DNA of 10,023 bases, from NCBI GenBank assembly GCA_964417785.1, contig CAYQJO010000163.1, positions 1 to 10,023 of the forward strand, read 5' to 3'. A program made the position numbers and the translations under genes. This document shows positions 1 to 6,463 of the stretch, piece after piece. This DNA is from DAOTUL01 sp034437435. GTDB lineage: Bacteria; Chloroflexota; Anaerolineae; Aggregatilineales; Phototrophicaceae. Positions within the stretch are counted from its first letter, which is position 1. Each line of letters begins with the position of its first letter. The notes under the pieces are model-generated. The model was not told where the DNA came from. It worked only from the letters and a program-made list of their open reading frames with translations, and did not search any database.

Positions 1-277
1 GCAAGACCGGACGCGAGACCAGCGGAATCAATGCACTGAGGAAAGCCGCCCAGATCATGATGGTAAACATCGTGCGTGGGTAGGGAGAACGGTCAGCCCA
101 GCGACCGCCAATAAAATGACCGACTGTCAGATAAAGTAGAATCAAACCGATGACATTGGCCCATACAAGATTGCTGGTGCCAAAGACGTTGCCAAGTAAG
201 CGTGATGCCGAGAGTTCGACGGCAAGCGTAGTCATACCACCTACGAAAACGGCGAGATAAATGAGTCGCTTGTTCAT
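1..277 (-). CDS. Spermidine-synthase-like membrane protein, N-terminus (partial)
   Basis: The first 92 residues of a gene that continues past the left edge. The start is the ATG at 277-275, which overlaps the DUF58 stop codon by four bases (ATGA), so it is probably translated by coupling; no clear Shine-Dalgarno is seen. The protein opens with a hydrophobic stretch (about residues 5-20) leading into VELSASRLLG, then a second membrane segment (about 37-57) ending in GGRWADRSP, then a third (about 70-88). The GGM-TTLAVELSASRLLG / FGTSNLVWA / GGRWADR pattern resembles the membrane N-terminus of fused MFS/spermidine-synthase-like proteins common in Chloroflexota and related bacteria. In those, several helices precede a Rossmann methyltransferase-like aminopropyltransferase domain. 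That catalytic half lies outside the window, so the function is inferred from the N-terminus alone. An unrelated multi-pass transporter is the main alternative. Confidence 0.7.
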   Translation of the reverse strand, partial: MNKRLIYLAVFVGGMTTLAVELSASRLLGNVFGTSNLVWANVIGLILLYLTVGHFIGGRWADRSPYPRTMFTIMIWAAFLSALIPLVSRPVL

Positions 278-1518
278 AACGATAATGCCGCGGCAATGTC
301 TTCGTTATAGCGCACAGTAAAGGCCGGTATCCGGGTCAGGCGCAGCAGTTCCAGCACAGTCTCAGTGGACGACTCGCCACCAAAGGATTTGGGATCGACC
401 AGTACACACACCGGTTGAATGCCGCGACTCTTGAGTATTTGCGCCTCTCGGACCCAGGTTTTATCGACTGATGCTGTCACGATGACCAGAGTTGTACCCC
501 GTGTAAAATAGGGCGTTTCCAGTGTGAGCATCTGGGCCAATGTGTAGCTGGAAAAACTGCGGGCGACGGATAGACATTCCAGAATGCGTGTCAATTGGCG
601 GCTTCCACGATCCGGTTGGTGAATCTCGCGGTTGGGCGTGTAGGCGGCGAAACCGACCGCCCGTTCCAGGTTGATGAAATACTGGGCGAGTGATGCAGCG
701 ACAACAGCGACATACTCTTCGGTGGATGGAGGAATACGTCCATTTGAGGGGATGATGGAACCGATGTTGCCCACACGCCGCACAGATGGTGATTCCACCA
801 ACGACGATTGGGAGAAATCAGCAAACAGCCAGATATCTACCAGTGGATCGACCTCGAACTCTTTGACCATCAACCGGTCTTTTCGGGCTGAACTGAGCCA
901 ATGAATGCGGTTGAAGCTGTCGCCAGAAACGTATTCGCGCACACCAGAAGCGTTGGTGGTGATGTAGTGGGAACGGCGACGTTGCGCTTCTCCACCGGAA
1001 AGCACACCCATCGGCAGTTCAAAACGGTCAATCTGGACAACAGCCGGATAAACCATGATGCGCGACGTGGTCGATAGACGGCGCTGGACGACAAAGAGAC
1101 CGAACGGATCGCCACTGGTTAGAGTCATAGGGCCAAGTTGAAATTCGCCCCGTGCGCGACACAGGGTTTTTGCCTGCCACTGGTATTCCGTCCGTCCCCA
1201 CATGGCCGGTACAACCTGACTGGCACGGTGGCCGGGGAGGTCGGAATGGTCGCGCACTTCCAACCATAACTTTGGCAGCATGGTGCGATTGCGCACGACA
1301 AAACTTTCCTCTAACAAGCGACCAACCTGCGCACGCGAGGACCGGGTACGCCGGTAGATGCCGATCCACTGGACGGAAAACCAGGACCAGATTAACGCGA
1401 CCAGCAAAATCGCCACCAGCATGTAGACGAGGTTGAAAAATACGGCCCGTCCAGTAAACAAAGCTGAAATCAAGCTGATGATAATCAAGAGATAGACGAC
1501 ATTGCGGCGATTATGCAT
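274..1518 (-). CDS. DUF58 domain membrane-anchored protein
   Basis: A 414-residue member of the DUF58 family, usually encoded next to MoxR ATPases and thought to act with them in envelope-associated assembly; no exact biochemical role is settled. Two hydrophobic segments near the N-terminus (about residues 7-23 and 27-50) should anchor it in the membrane. A beta-rich middle region contains GDPFGLF (136-142), followed by the family hallmark VREYVSGDSFNRIHW (193-207) with SARKDRLMVKEFE just after. The C-terminal half (about 225-400) looks like a vWA-type fold: it starts DIWLFADFSQSS (228-239), a degenerate form of the metal-site DxSxS pattern, and has a later strand TTLVIVTASVD. The ATG at 1518 lies two bases after the MoxR stop, and the stop overlaps the next gene by four bases, so the three genes form one tight operon. 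There is no strong ribosome-binding site, consistent with translational coupling. Confidence 0.94.
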   Translation of the reverse strand: MHNRRNVVYLLIIISLISALFTGRAVFFNLVYMLVAILLVALIWSWFSVQWIGIYRRTRSSRAQVGRLLEESFVVRNRTMLPKLWLEVRDHSDLPGHRASQVVPAMWGRTEYQWQAKTLCRARGEFQLGPMTLTSGDPFGLFVVQRRLSTTSRIMVYPAVVQIDRFELPMGVLSGGEAQRRRSHYITTNASGVREYVSGDSFNRIHWLSSARKDRLMVKEFEVDPLVDIWLFADFSQSSLVESPSVRRVGNIGSIIPSNGRIPPSTEEYVAVVAASLAQYFINLERAVGFAAYTPNREIHQPDRGSRQLTRILECLSVARSFSSYTLAQMLTLETPYFTRGTTLVIVTASVDKTWVREAQILKSRGIQPVCVLVDPKSFGGESSTETVLELLRLTRIPAFTVRYNEDIAAALSL

Positions 1519-1520
1519 GG

Positions 1521-2507
1521 TTAGCGTGCAGTTGCACCCGGTACCGGGGTAGACATGAGGGCGTCCTGGATGATGGTGCGAGAGGAGACTTTATTAACAC
1601 GGGCTTCGGGTCCCACAATGATGCGATGGGACAAAGTAACTTCAGCCAGCGCCTTTACATCATCGGGGATGACATAATCCCTACCGGCCATCGCGGCACG
1701 GGTCTGTGAAGTCCGAAACAGAGCCAGTGATCCACGCGGGCTGCTGCCGAGATAAACATCAGGATGATGGCGGGTGGAGTTAACCAGATCGACGATGTAT
1801 CGCTTGACCTCTTCGGCAACATATATCTCACGCACCGATTGTTGTGCCGCAACCAGTTCATCGACACTGACGGCCTGGTTCATGTTGTTGATCGGGTGGC
1901 TGTATTGTTGTGCTGAAAGCACGGTGAGTTCTTCGGCGGGGCTGGGATAACCCAGTTGGATTTTGATCAAGAAGCGGTCAAGCTGGGCTTCTGGCAGCGG
2001 GAATGTCCCTTCGTATTCAATGGGATTCTGCGTCGCCAAGATAAGAAATGGATCATACATGGGGTAGGTCGCACCATCGACTGTGACCTGGCGCTCTTCC
2101 ATTGCTTCCAGCAACGCGGCCTGGGTCTTTGGTGTGGCGCGGTTGATTTCGTCTGCCAGCACGATCTGTGCCATGATAGGACCGGGACGGAATTCAAATT
2201 CACGGGTCTTCTGGTTAAACAGCGATACCCCAGTGACATCCGATGGCAGCATGTCGGGGGTGAACTGAATGCGGCTGAACGAACACCCAATAGAGCGGGC
2301 CAACGCCTTTGCCATCATTGTTTTGCCGACGCCTGGAATGTCCTCAATCAGAATGTGACCCTGCGAAATCAGACCAAGTACGGTCAGGCGAACCTCATTG
2401 CGCTTGCCCATGATGACCTGACTTACATTTTGAGCAATACGCTCAGCGACGCTTTGAACGATGGTCACATGCTGGTGTTCATTCGTCCGACGAGTTTGTT
2501 CAGACAT
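1521..2507 (-). CDS. MoxR-family AAA+ ATPase
   Basis: A 328-residue MoxR ATPase of normal family length, a cytoplasmic chaperone-like AAA+ protein that typically acts with DUF58 or VWA-domain partners. The Walker A motif is DIPGVGKT (56-63), Walker B is IVLADEINRA (115-124), sensor 1 lies in ATQNP (158-162), and the arginine-finger region follows in LPEAQLDRFL (171-180). The lid/sensor 2 region contains GSSPRGS (254-260). All nucleotide-binding and hydrolysis residues are intact, so it should be active. It is the first gene of its operon; the start at 2507 faces a divergent intergenic region. The ribosome-binding site is weak (AAGAG-type purines only). Downstream are the DUF58 protein and the membrane spermidine-synthase-like protein. 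The family assignment is secure; the physiological target is unknown. Confidence 0.96.
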   Translation of the reverse strand: MSEQTRRTNEHQHVTIVQSVAERIAQNVSQVIMGKRNEVRLTVLGLISQGHILIEDIPGVGKTMMAKALARSIGCSFSRIQFTPDMLPSDVTGVSLFNQKTREFEFRPGPIMAQIVLADEINRATPKTQAALLEAMEERQVTVDGATYPMYDPFLILATQNPIEYEGTFPLPEAQLDRFLIKIQLGYPSPAEELTVLSAQQYSHPINNMNQAVSVDELVAAQQSVREIYVAEEVKRYIVDLVNSTRHHPDVYLGSSPRGSLALFRTSQTRAAMAGRDYVIPDDVKALAEVTLSHRIIVGPEARVNKVSSRTIIQDALMSTPVPGATAR

Positions 2508-2580
2508 ACTTTTCGCTCTTACTATACGCTATGCAAAGGAAGTATAGCGGAACTTATATTCCTGAACAGACTCGATCCAC

Positions 2581-2608
2581 TTGCCGATAAAGCCGTCATG
2601 AGTATAAT
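2581..2608 (+). promoter_or_regulatory. Putative sigma70-type promoter for the roadblock gene
   Basis: A -35-like TTGCCG at 2581-2586 is followed after 16 bases by a perfect -10 TATAAT at 2603-2608. Initiation would fall near 2615 and give a leader of about 75 bases before the ATG at 2691. A second perfect TATAAT at 2650-2655 is closer to the gene but has no recognisable -35 (its position reads GCCTCC), so I prefer the upstream one. This rests on sequence only. Confidence 0.5.
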
Positions 2609-2630
2609 GAACGCAGGGTGTCTCAAGCCT

Positions 2631-2667
2631 CCCACATCCTATTTTGAACTATAATTGAGAATGTGGG
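2631..2667. repeat. 7-bp inverted repeat around a TATAAT box
   Basis: CCCACAT at 2631-2637 and its exact reverse complement ATGTGGG at 2661-2667 are separated by 23 bases that include the second TATAAT (2650-2655). It could be an operator flanking a -10 box, or a loose hairpin in the leader if transcription starts upstream near 2615. It may also be chance. Confidence 0.4.
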
Positions 2668-2690
2668 TCATTTCACTAAGGAGTGCGATC

Positions 2691-3062
2691 ATGGCAAAAT
2701 CGCGGACTGAGCTTATGGTTGATCGTCTGCGTGATTTACAGGCGACTACACCGGAAATTGAAGCATCTGCGGTGGTGAGTGTGGATGGTCTCATCATGGC
2801 ATCTTCGCTGCCAGCCGGTGTGGAGGAAGACCGCGTATCGGCCATGTCTGCTGCCATGCTATCGCTTGGTGAGCGAATTTCAAGCGAATTGGGGCGTGGT
2901 ATGCTGGATCAGGTCTATATTCGCGGTAAGCTGGGCTATGTGATTCTGATGTCGGTTGGCGAAGAAGCGGTTCTGACCACACTGGTCCGTGAGGGTGCAA
3001 AGTTGGGGTTGATCTTCCTCGACATGCGCCGCACGGCGGATGACCTGGAAAAACTGGTCTAA
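2691..3062 (+). CDS. Roadblock/LC7 domain protein (MglB-like)
   Basis: A 123-residue single-domain roadblock/LC7 protein. This family makes small homodimers that bind Ras-like GTPases and can stimulate GTP hydrolysis, as MglB does for MglA; it is cytoplasmic. The typical pattern is present: SAVVSVDGLIMASSLP (about 26-41), then ERVSAMSAAMLSLGER-type helix residues (DRVSAMSAAMLSLGER, 47-62), then ELGRGMLDQVYIRGKLGYVI (66-85) and a closing helix KLGLIFLDMRRTADDL (104-119). I chose the ATG at 2691 because a good AAGGAG site lies at 2678-2683, seven bases upstream, and MAKSRTELM is a typical family start; the reading frame is open to a TTG at 2655 but that lacks support. A terminator-like hairpin follows. 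Its likely partner, a small GTPase, is encoded at 8455-8973 on the other strand; that pairing is inference. Confidence 0.92.
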   Translation: MAKSRTELMVDRLRDLQATTPEIEASAVVSVDGLIMASSLPAGVEEDRVSAMSAAMLSLGERISSELGRGMLDQVYIRGKLGYVILMSVGEEAVLTTLVREGAKLGLIFLDMRRTADDLEKLV

Positions 3063-3096
3063 ATCACGCATATTCAACAAGCCAGTTTCGTAATAC

Positions 3097-3135
3097 CGGC
3101 GGGATAGGACATCTTCCCGCCGCAGTTTTTGTTTT
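3097..3135 (+). terminator. Intrinsic terminator or attenuator before pyrG
   Basis: CGGCGGGA at 3097-3104 pairs perfectly with TCCCGCCG at 3115-3122 (8 bp, GC-rich, 10-base loop), followed by TTTTT at 3126-3130 and TTTT at 3132-3135. This is a textbook rho-independent terminator on the plus strand. It lies 34 bases after the roadblock stop and ends two bases before the pyrG ribosome-binding site, so it could either end the roadblock transcript or control read-through into pyrG. Confidence 0.8.
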
Positions 3136-3147
3136 ATGGGAGGGACG

Positions 3148-4818
3148 ATGGCGGAACCGAAGTATATCTTTTGCACGGGTGGTGTTGTTAGTTCGGTTGG
3201 CAAAGGTGTGACCGCAGCCGCAATCGGGCGTATTTTGAAGGCACGCGGTTTGAAGGTGGCTATTCAGAAGCTGGACCCGTATCTCAACGTCGATCCGGGA
3301 ACGATGAGTCCGTACCAGCACGGTGAGGTGTTCGTGACCGCTGATGGTGCTGAGACCGATCTGGACCTGGGGCATTACGAACGGTTCACCGACGAAAGTC
3401 TTGACCGGACCTGCAATATTACGGCTGGGCAGGTTTACGGCCATGTGATCGATAAAGAACGTCGTGGCGACTATCTCGGTGGTACGATCCAGGTCATTCC
3501 ACACATCACCAACGAAATCAAACGGCGAATTGCGCTGGTTGGCAAGCAAAATGATGCTGATGTGGTGTTGGTCGAAGTTGGTGGTACGGTCGGCGACATC
3601 GAAGGTCAACCGTTTTTGGAAGCGATTCGCCAGATGCGGATGAATCTCAAACGCCATAAGTCCCTGAATGTACACGTTACCTTTTTGCCATATATCGGTG
3701 CTACAGGCGAGTTGAAGACCAAACCCACCCAGCACAGTGTGCGTGAGTTGCGCAGCACCGGCATCCAGCCCAATGTAATCATCGCCAGAACTGACCATCC
3801 AGTCAGCCCGGATGTGATCGAGAAGATAGCGTTGTTTTGTGATGTTGACGACGATGCCGTCATAGCCCTGGAGACGACGGACTTACTGTATGAAGTGCCG
3901 CTGGTGCTTGAAGACGCCGGACTTGGTGATTATCTGGTGCGCAAGCTCAAACTGGATGCTCCTCAGGAACCAGATTTGACCGAGTGGCGCAATATGATCC
4001 AGCGGATGCGCGAACTCAAAGACCAGGTGACTATCGGCATTGTGGGTAAATACGTTGAACTCCATGATGCCTACATGAGTGTCAAAGAGGCGGCCTTCCA
4101 TGCAGCCAGTCATCTTGGACAACGATTAGAAATTAAATGGATTCATTCCAGTGACCTGGAAAAGGGTCGGGGATTGGAAGAATTGGAGCGGCTTGACGGG
4201 ATTATTGTCCCCGGTGGATTCGGCTACCGGGGTGTCGAAGGCAAGGTCAGGACTGCACAGTACGCCCGCGAACACAAAATCCCATATCTTGGCCTATGTC
4301 TGGGGATGCAGGTGATGTGTATCGAATTCGCCCGCAATGTACTGCATCTCGAAGAGGCTAATAGCTCAGAATTTGAGGGGTCGGTTTACCACAATGTGAT
4401 TGATTTGATGCCAGACCAGCGCGAAATTACCGATTTGGGTGGTACGATGCGTCTGGGTCTGTATCCGTGCCGCCTGACATCAGGTACAAAGACCGCATCC
4501 GCATACGGTGAGCGGGAGGAAGTTCAAGAGCGGCACCGCCACCGGTTTGAGTTCAACAACAGCTTTCGGGATGTTTTTAATGAGAATGGTATGATCTTCA
4601 GCGGTGTCAGTCCGGATGAACGTCTGGTGGAGATTGTCGAGCTTGGCAACCATCCATTTATGATTGGATCACAGTTTCATCCAGAGTTTTTGAGCCGTCC
4701 TAACGCGCCACACCCCCTTTTCCAGGCATTTATCAGTGCGGCGATAGACTACCAGCACCCGTCTTCGCCCGTTAACGGACACCAGCATGAGCCGGTGGAG
4801 TCCGTGACCGAATCATAA
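3148..4818 (+). CDS. pyrG: CTP synthase (glutamine-hydrolysing)
   Basis: CTP synthase makes CTP from UTP, ATP and glutamine, the last step of de novo pyrimidine nucleotide synthesis, in the cytoplasm. The 556-residue product has the N-terminal synthetase domain, with KYIFCTGGVVSSVGKG (5-20) as the nucleotide loop and EVGGTVGDIEGQPFLEAIRQ (143-162). The C-terminal class I glutamine amidotransferase domain has PGGFGYRG (355-362), nucleophile Cys384 in GLCLGMQ, and His511/Glu513 in SQFHPEF; all catalytic residues are present. The start is the ATG at 3148, preceded by GGGAGGG (3138-3144); an in-frame ATG at 3136 would place the start upstream of that site and does not match the family N-terminus. 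About 18 polar residues after residue 537 form a tail beyond the usual end. A terminator-like hairpin immediately upstream may control expression, and the next gene begins 10 bases downstream. Confidence 0.98.
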   Translation: MAEPKYIFCTGGVVSSVGKGVTAAAIGRILKARGLKVAIQKLDPYLNVDPGTMSPYQHGEVFVTADGAETDLDLGHYERFTDESLDRTCNITAGQVYGHVIDKERRGDYLGGTIQVIPHITNEIKRRIALVGKQNDADVVLVEVGGTVGDIEGQPFLEAIRQMRMNLKRHKSLNVHVTFLPYIGATGELKTKPTQHSVRELRSTGIQPNVIIARTDHPVSPDVIEKIALFCDVDDDAVIALETTDLLYEVPLVLEDAGLGDYLVRKLKLDAPQEPDLTEWRNMIQRMRELKDQVTIGIVGKYVELHDAYMSVKEAAFHAASHLGQRLEIKWIHSSDLEKGRGLEELERLDGIIVPGGFGYRGVEGKVRTAQYAREHKIPYLGLCLGMQVMCIEFARNVLHLEEANSSEFEGSVYHNVIDLMPDQREITDLGGTMRLGLYPCRLTSGTKTASAYGEREEVQERHRHRFEFNNSFRDVFNENGMIFSGVSPDERLVEIVELGNHPFMIGSQFHPEFLSRPNAPHPLFQAFISAAIDYQHPSSPVNGHQHEPVESVTES

Positions 4819-4828
4819 AGGATTTTCG

Positions 4829-5875
4829 ATGAGCGTTGAAAGCTATGTGCTGGCTATGCCGAAGGTCGAACTCAATGTACGGTTCGAAGGTCTGTTTCGC
4901 CATCAAACTGTTGTGACTATCGCTGAGCAGAATGATATTCCGACATCAATCAAGCGTTACAACGACTGGGTAAGTTTGCTGCATAAGCCGGATTACACCC
5001 GTCTGGACGATTTGTTTGAACAGGTCGCCAGTTGGATACAGTTGCCTGATGATCTCTCTCGGTTGGTCTACGACCTCGGCGTATCGCTGGCAAAAGATAA
5101 CATCCGCTATGCGGAAATCGCTGTAAATCCGTCACTCCACATGCTGCACAATACCAACCTGGATGACTTTATGAAGGCACTCAACGACGGTCGTGATCGT
5201 GTTGAGCGCGGGTGGGGGATCAAGATTGCCTGGGTTATGACTGTGCCGCGCAGCGAGCCGCGCCGTGCTGACGAAACACTGCGTTGGTCGATCAGCGCCG
5301 CCGGACGCAAAGCGAATGCCGTCGCCCTGGGGATCAGTGGAGCGGATAATGTTCAGCCCGCCGGCCAGTTTGAGCGGGCATTCCAACTGGCAAGCAAGAA
5401 GGAATTTCCCCGTGTTGTTCAGGCTGGTCTCGCAACACAGGAGGAGGGCATTAGAGATGTCCTGACTCACCTGAATCCGTCACGCCTGATTGACGCCTGG
5501 GGATTGCTTGATACCCCTGAAATTATTGATCAGGTGGTCGAAAGCGAACTACCGGTTGTAGTCAGTGTGGCGCGGGCAGTTCATCACGGTTATGTCGTAG
5601 ACCGGGCCGAATATCCGTTGCGACAACTGGTGGATGAGCAGTTCAAAGTGATTCTGAGTGCAGATATGCCGACGATATACGGAACAACCCTTAGTCAGGA
5701 ATATCAATCAGCAGTAGAAAGCGGTGGCCTCTCGTTGGATGAGCTTGAGGAGATGGCGCTGAACGCTGTGAGATATAGTTATATGCCGGAAGAGGAAAAA
5801 GCCGAGATGGAGACAGAATTCCGCGAGACCTATGCGCAACTTCGCAGTCAACATCTTGACTCCATTGCAGAATAG
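4829..5875 (+). CDS. Adenosine-deaminase-like protein, probable pseudoenzyme
   Basis: A 348-residue protein with the overall layout of the adenosine/AMP deaminase family (TIM-barrel, zinc-dependent), but the active site is largely gone. The family opening LPKxELHxHLEG appears as MPKVELNVRFEG (10-21), so both N-terminal metal-binding His are Asn16 and Arg18. YAEIAVNP (94-101) matches the YAEIRxxP strand. The HAGE motif reads QAGL (198-201), losing a metal His and the catalytic Glu. The GHG motif aligns with AWG (223-225), losing the catalytic His. The final TDDP reads ADMP (278-281), keeping the metal Asp but losing the second Asp. Deamination therefore looks impossible; a binding or regulatory role is inference. 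Its ribosome-binding site AAAGGA (4817-4822) overlaps the pyrG stop codon, indicating one transcript and a link to nucleotide metabolism. The frame is intact with no decay, so it is probably under selection rather than a pseudogene. Confidence 0.82.
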   Translation: MSVESYVLAMPKVELNVRFEGLFRHQTVVTIAEQNDIPTSIKRYNDWVSLLHKPDYTRLDDLFEQVASWIQLPDDLSRLVYDLGVSLAKDNIRYAEIAVNPSLHMLHNTNLDDFMKALNDGRDRVERGWGIKIAWVMTVPRSEPRRADETLRWSISAAGRKANAVALGISGADNVQPAGQFERAFQLASKKEFPRVVQAGLATQEEGIRDVLTHLNPSRLIDAWGLLDTPEIIDQVVESELPVVVSVARAVHHGYVVDRAEYPLRQLVDEQFKVILSADMPTIYGTTLSQEYQSAVESGGLSLDELEEMALNAVRYSYMPEEEKAEMETEFRETYAQLRSQHLDSIAE

Positions 5876-5921
5876 GTGACATACTCTCAAGCCTAAAGGG
5901 CCTGCTGGACGATCCCATAAT

Positions 5922-5952
5922 AACGCCGGACCAGATGATCTGGTCCGGCGTT
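5922..5952. terminator. 14-bp hairpin between converging genes
   Basis: A perfect 14-bp stem (5922-5935 with 5939-5952) closes on a 3-base TGA loop. It sits in the 85-base gap between the stops of the deaminase-like gene (plus strand) and hsp20 (minus strand). The flanking T-runs are poor on both sides (GAGATTTGTTATT on plus, ATTATGGG on minus), so it is a likely bidirectional terminator or mRNA 3'-end stabiliser rather than a classic one. Confidence 0.7.
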
Positions 5953-5960
5953 GAGATTTG

Positions 5961-6401
5961 TTATTCAGTCGGGGTAACGTTGATAATCTGACCTGCTTTC
6001 TTGTCGCTTCGGGGCAGTTTGACCGTCAACGAGCCGTTTTTCTTCAGGGACGCACTGGCCTCTTGTGACTTGACCGTTCCCGGTATCCGCACACTGCGGG
6101 CAAACGTACCAAACTGCAACTCACGGACAAGATAAGCTTCGGTTGGCATATCCAGATCGTTGCGGGTTTCGCCGCGAATGACCAGAATGCCCTCCTCCAT
6201 ACTGATCTCAAGGCTTGATGTATCCAATCCCAGAATCGGCTCCGTGCGGATCACGATTTCGTCTTCGGTCTGGTAAACATCAACTGCTGGAAAATCAGCC
6301 GCGTAACCGGCAGCGTTCTTGATACCCTCGCCGACAGCCTTCGTCAGGGAGTCGCGCAAGTTGACGAATTCCTTCACCGGGTCGAATTTCTGCTCAGACA
6401 T
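5961..6401 (-). CDS. Hsp20 / alpha-crystallin small heat-shock protein
   Basis: A 146-residue small heat-shock protein, an ATP-independent holdase that binds unfolding proteins in the cytoplasm and hands them to DnaK. A short N-terminal arm (1-36) leads into the alpha-crystallin domain, from FPAVDVYQTEDEIVIRTE (37-54) through GILVIRGETR (71-80) and the conserved REL-FGTFARSVRIPG stretch (93-108) to the signature ASLKKNGSLTVKLPRS (117-132). A C-terminal I-x-V anchor (IINV, 139-142) is the usual oligomerisation motif. The start at 6401 has AGAGGA seven bases or so upstream (6408-6413). It lies 62 bases downstream of dnaK on the same strand with no terminator seen between, so the two chaperones are probably co-transcribed. 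Confidence 0.94.
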   Translation of the reverse strand: MSEQKFDPVKEFVNLRDSLTKAVGEGIKNAAGYAADFPAVDVYQTEDEIVIRTEPILGLDTSSLEISMEEGILVIRGETRNDLDMPTEAYLVRELQFGTFARSVRIPGTVKSQEASASLKKNGSLTVKLPRSDKKAGQIINVTPTE

Positions 6402-6463
6402 GTTTGATCCTCTGTGTTGATCGAATTACTCTGTATACGTCATCGACACCGGTGAAGTTGCAC

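Larger units (their letters stand above)
2508..2690. other. Divergent intergenic region, moxR-like / roadblock
   Basis: This 183-base gap separates the minus-strand MoxR operon from the plus-strand roadblock gene and must hold both promoters. The right half contains two perfect TATAAT boxes on the plus strand. On the minus strand, toward MoxR, TATACT (reverse of 2541-2546) and TATAGT (reverse of 2521-2526) are possible -10 boxes, but neither has a good -35 at the right distance. Short overlapping inverted repeats occur there: CTATAC/GTATAG at 2522-2527 and 2542-2547, and CGCTAT/ATAGCG at 2527-2532 and 2544-2549. I see no convincing small gene in the gap. Confidence 0.6.

Noticed and set aside
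93..296. A 67-codon minus-strand open frame at the left edge
   Set aside because: It is out of frame with the membrane protein that starts at 277; the other frame has clear hydrophobic helices and family-like motifs, whereas this one is Arg/Ser-rich shadow sequence.
1956..2654. A 232-codon plus-strand open frame opposite the MoxR gene
   Set aside because: It overlaps the intact ATPase and its upstream region, has an irregular Cys/His/Trp-rich composition, and has no family resemblance.
2655..2690. Longer N-terminus for the roadblock protein from a TTG at 2655
   Set aside because: The ATG at 2691 has a strong AAGGAG site at proper spacing and matches the usual family start; the TTG overlaps a possible -10 box.
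3063..3135. Bacillus-style reiterative-transcription control of pyrG
   Set aside because: That mechanism needs a GGG start and a pyrimidine-rich 5' arm in the terminator; the 5' arm here is G-rich and no suitable promoter or GGG start is evident upstream.
3136..3147. Upstream in-frame ATG for CTP synthase
   Set aside because: It would put the ribosome-binding site inside the coding region and add residues (MGGT) not typical of the family start.
3064..3798. A 244-codon open frame on the minus strand opposite pyrG
   Set aside because: It lies antisense to the well-conserved N-terminal half of CTP synthase, has no recognisable domain, and looks like a by-product of codon bias on the coding strand.
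6402..6463. CACCGGTG palindrome (6447-6454) between dnaK and hsp20 as a terminator
   Set aside because: It is only 8 bases self-complementary with no loop or T-tract, so it would not act as an intrinsic terminator.
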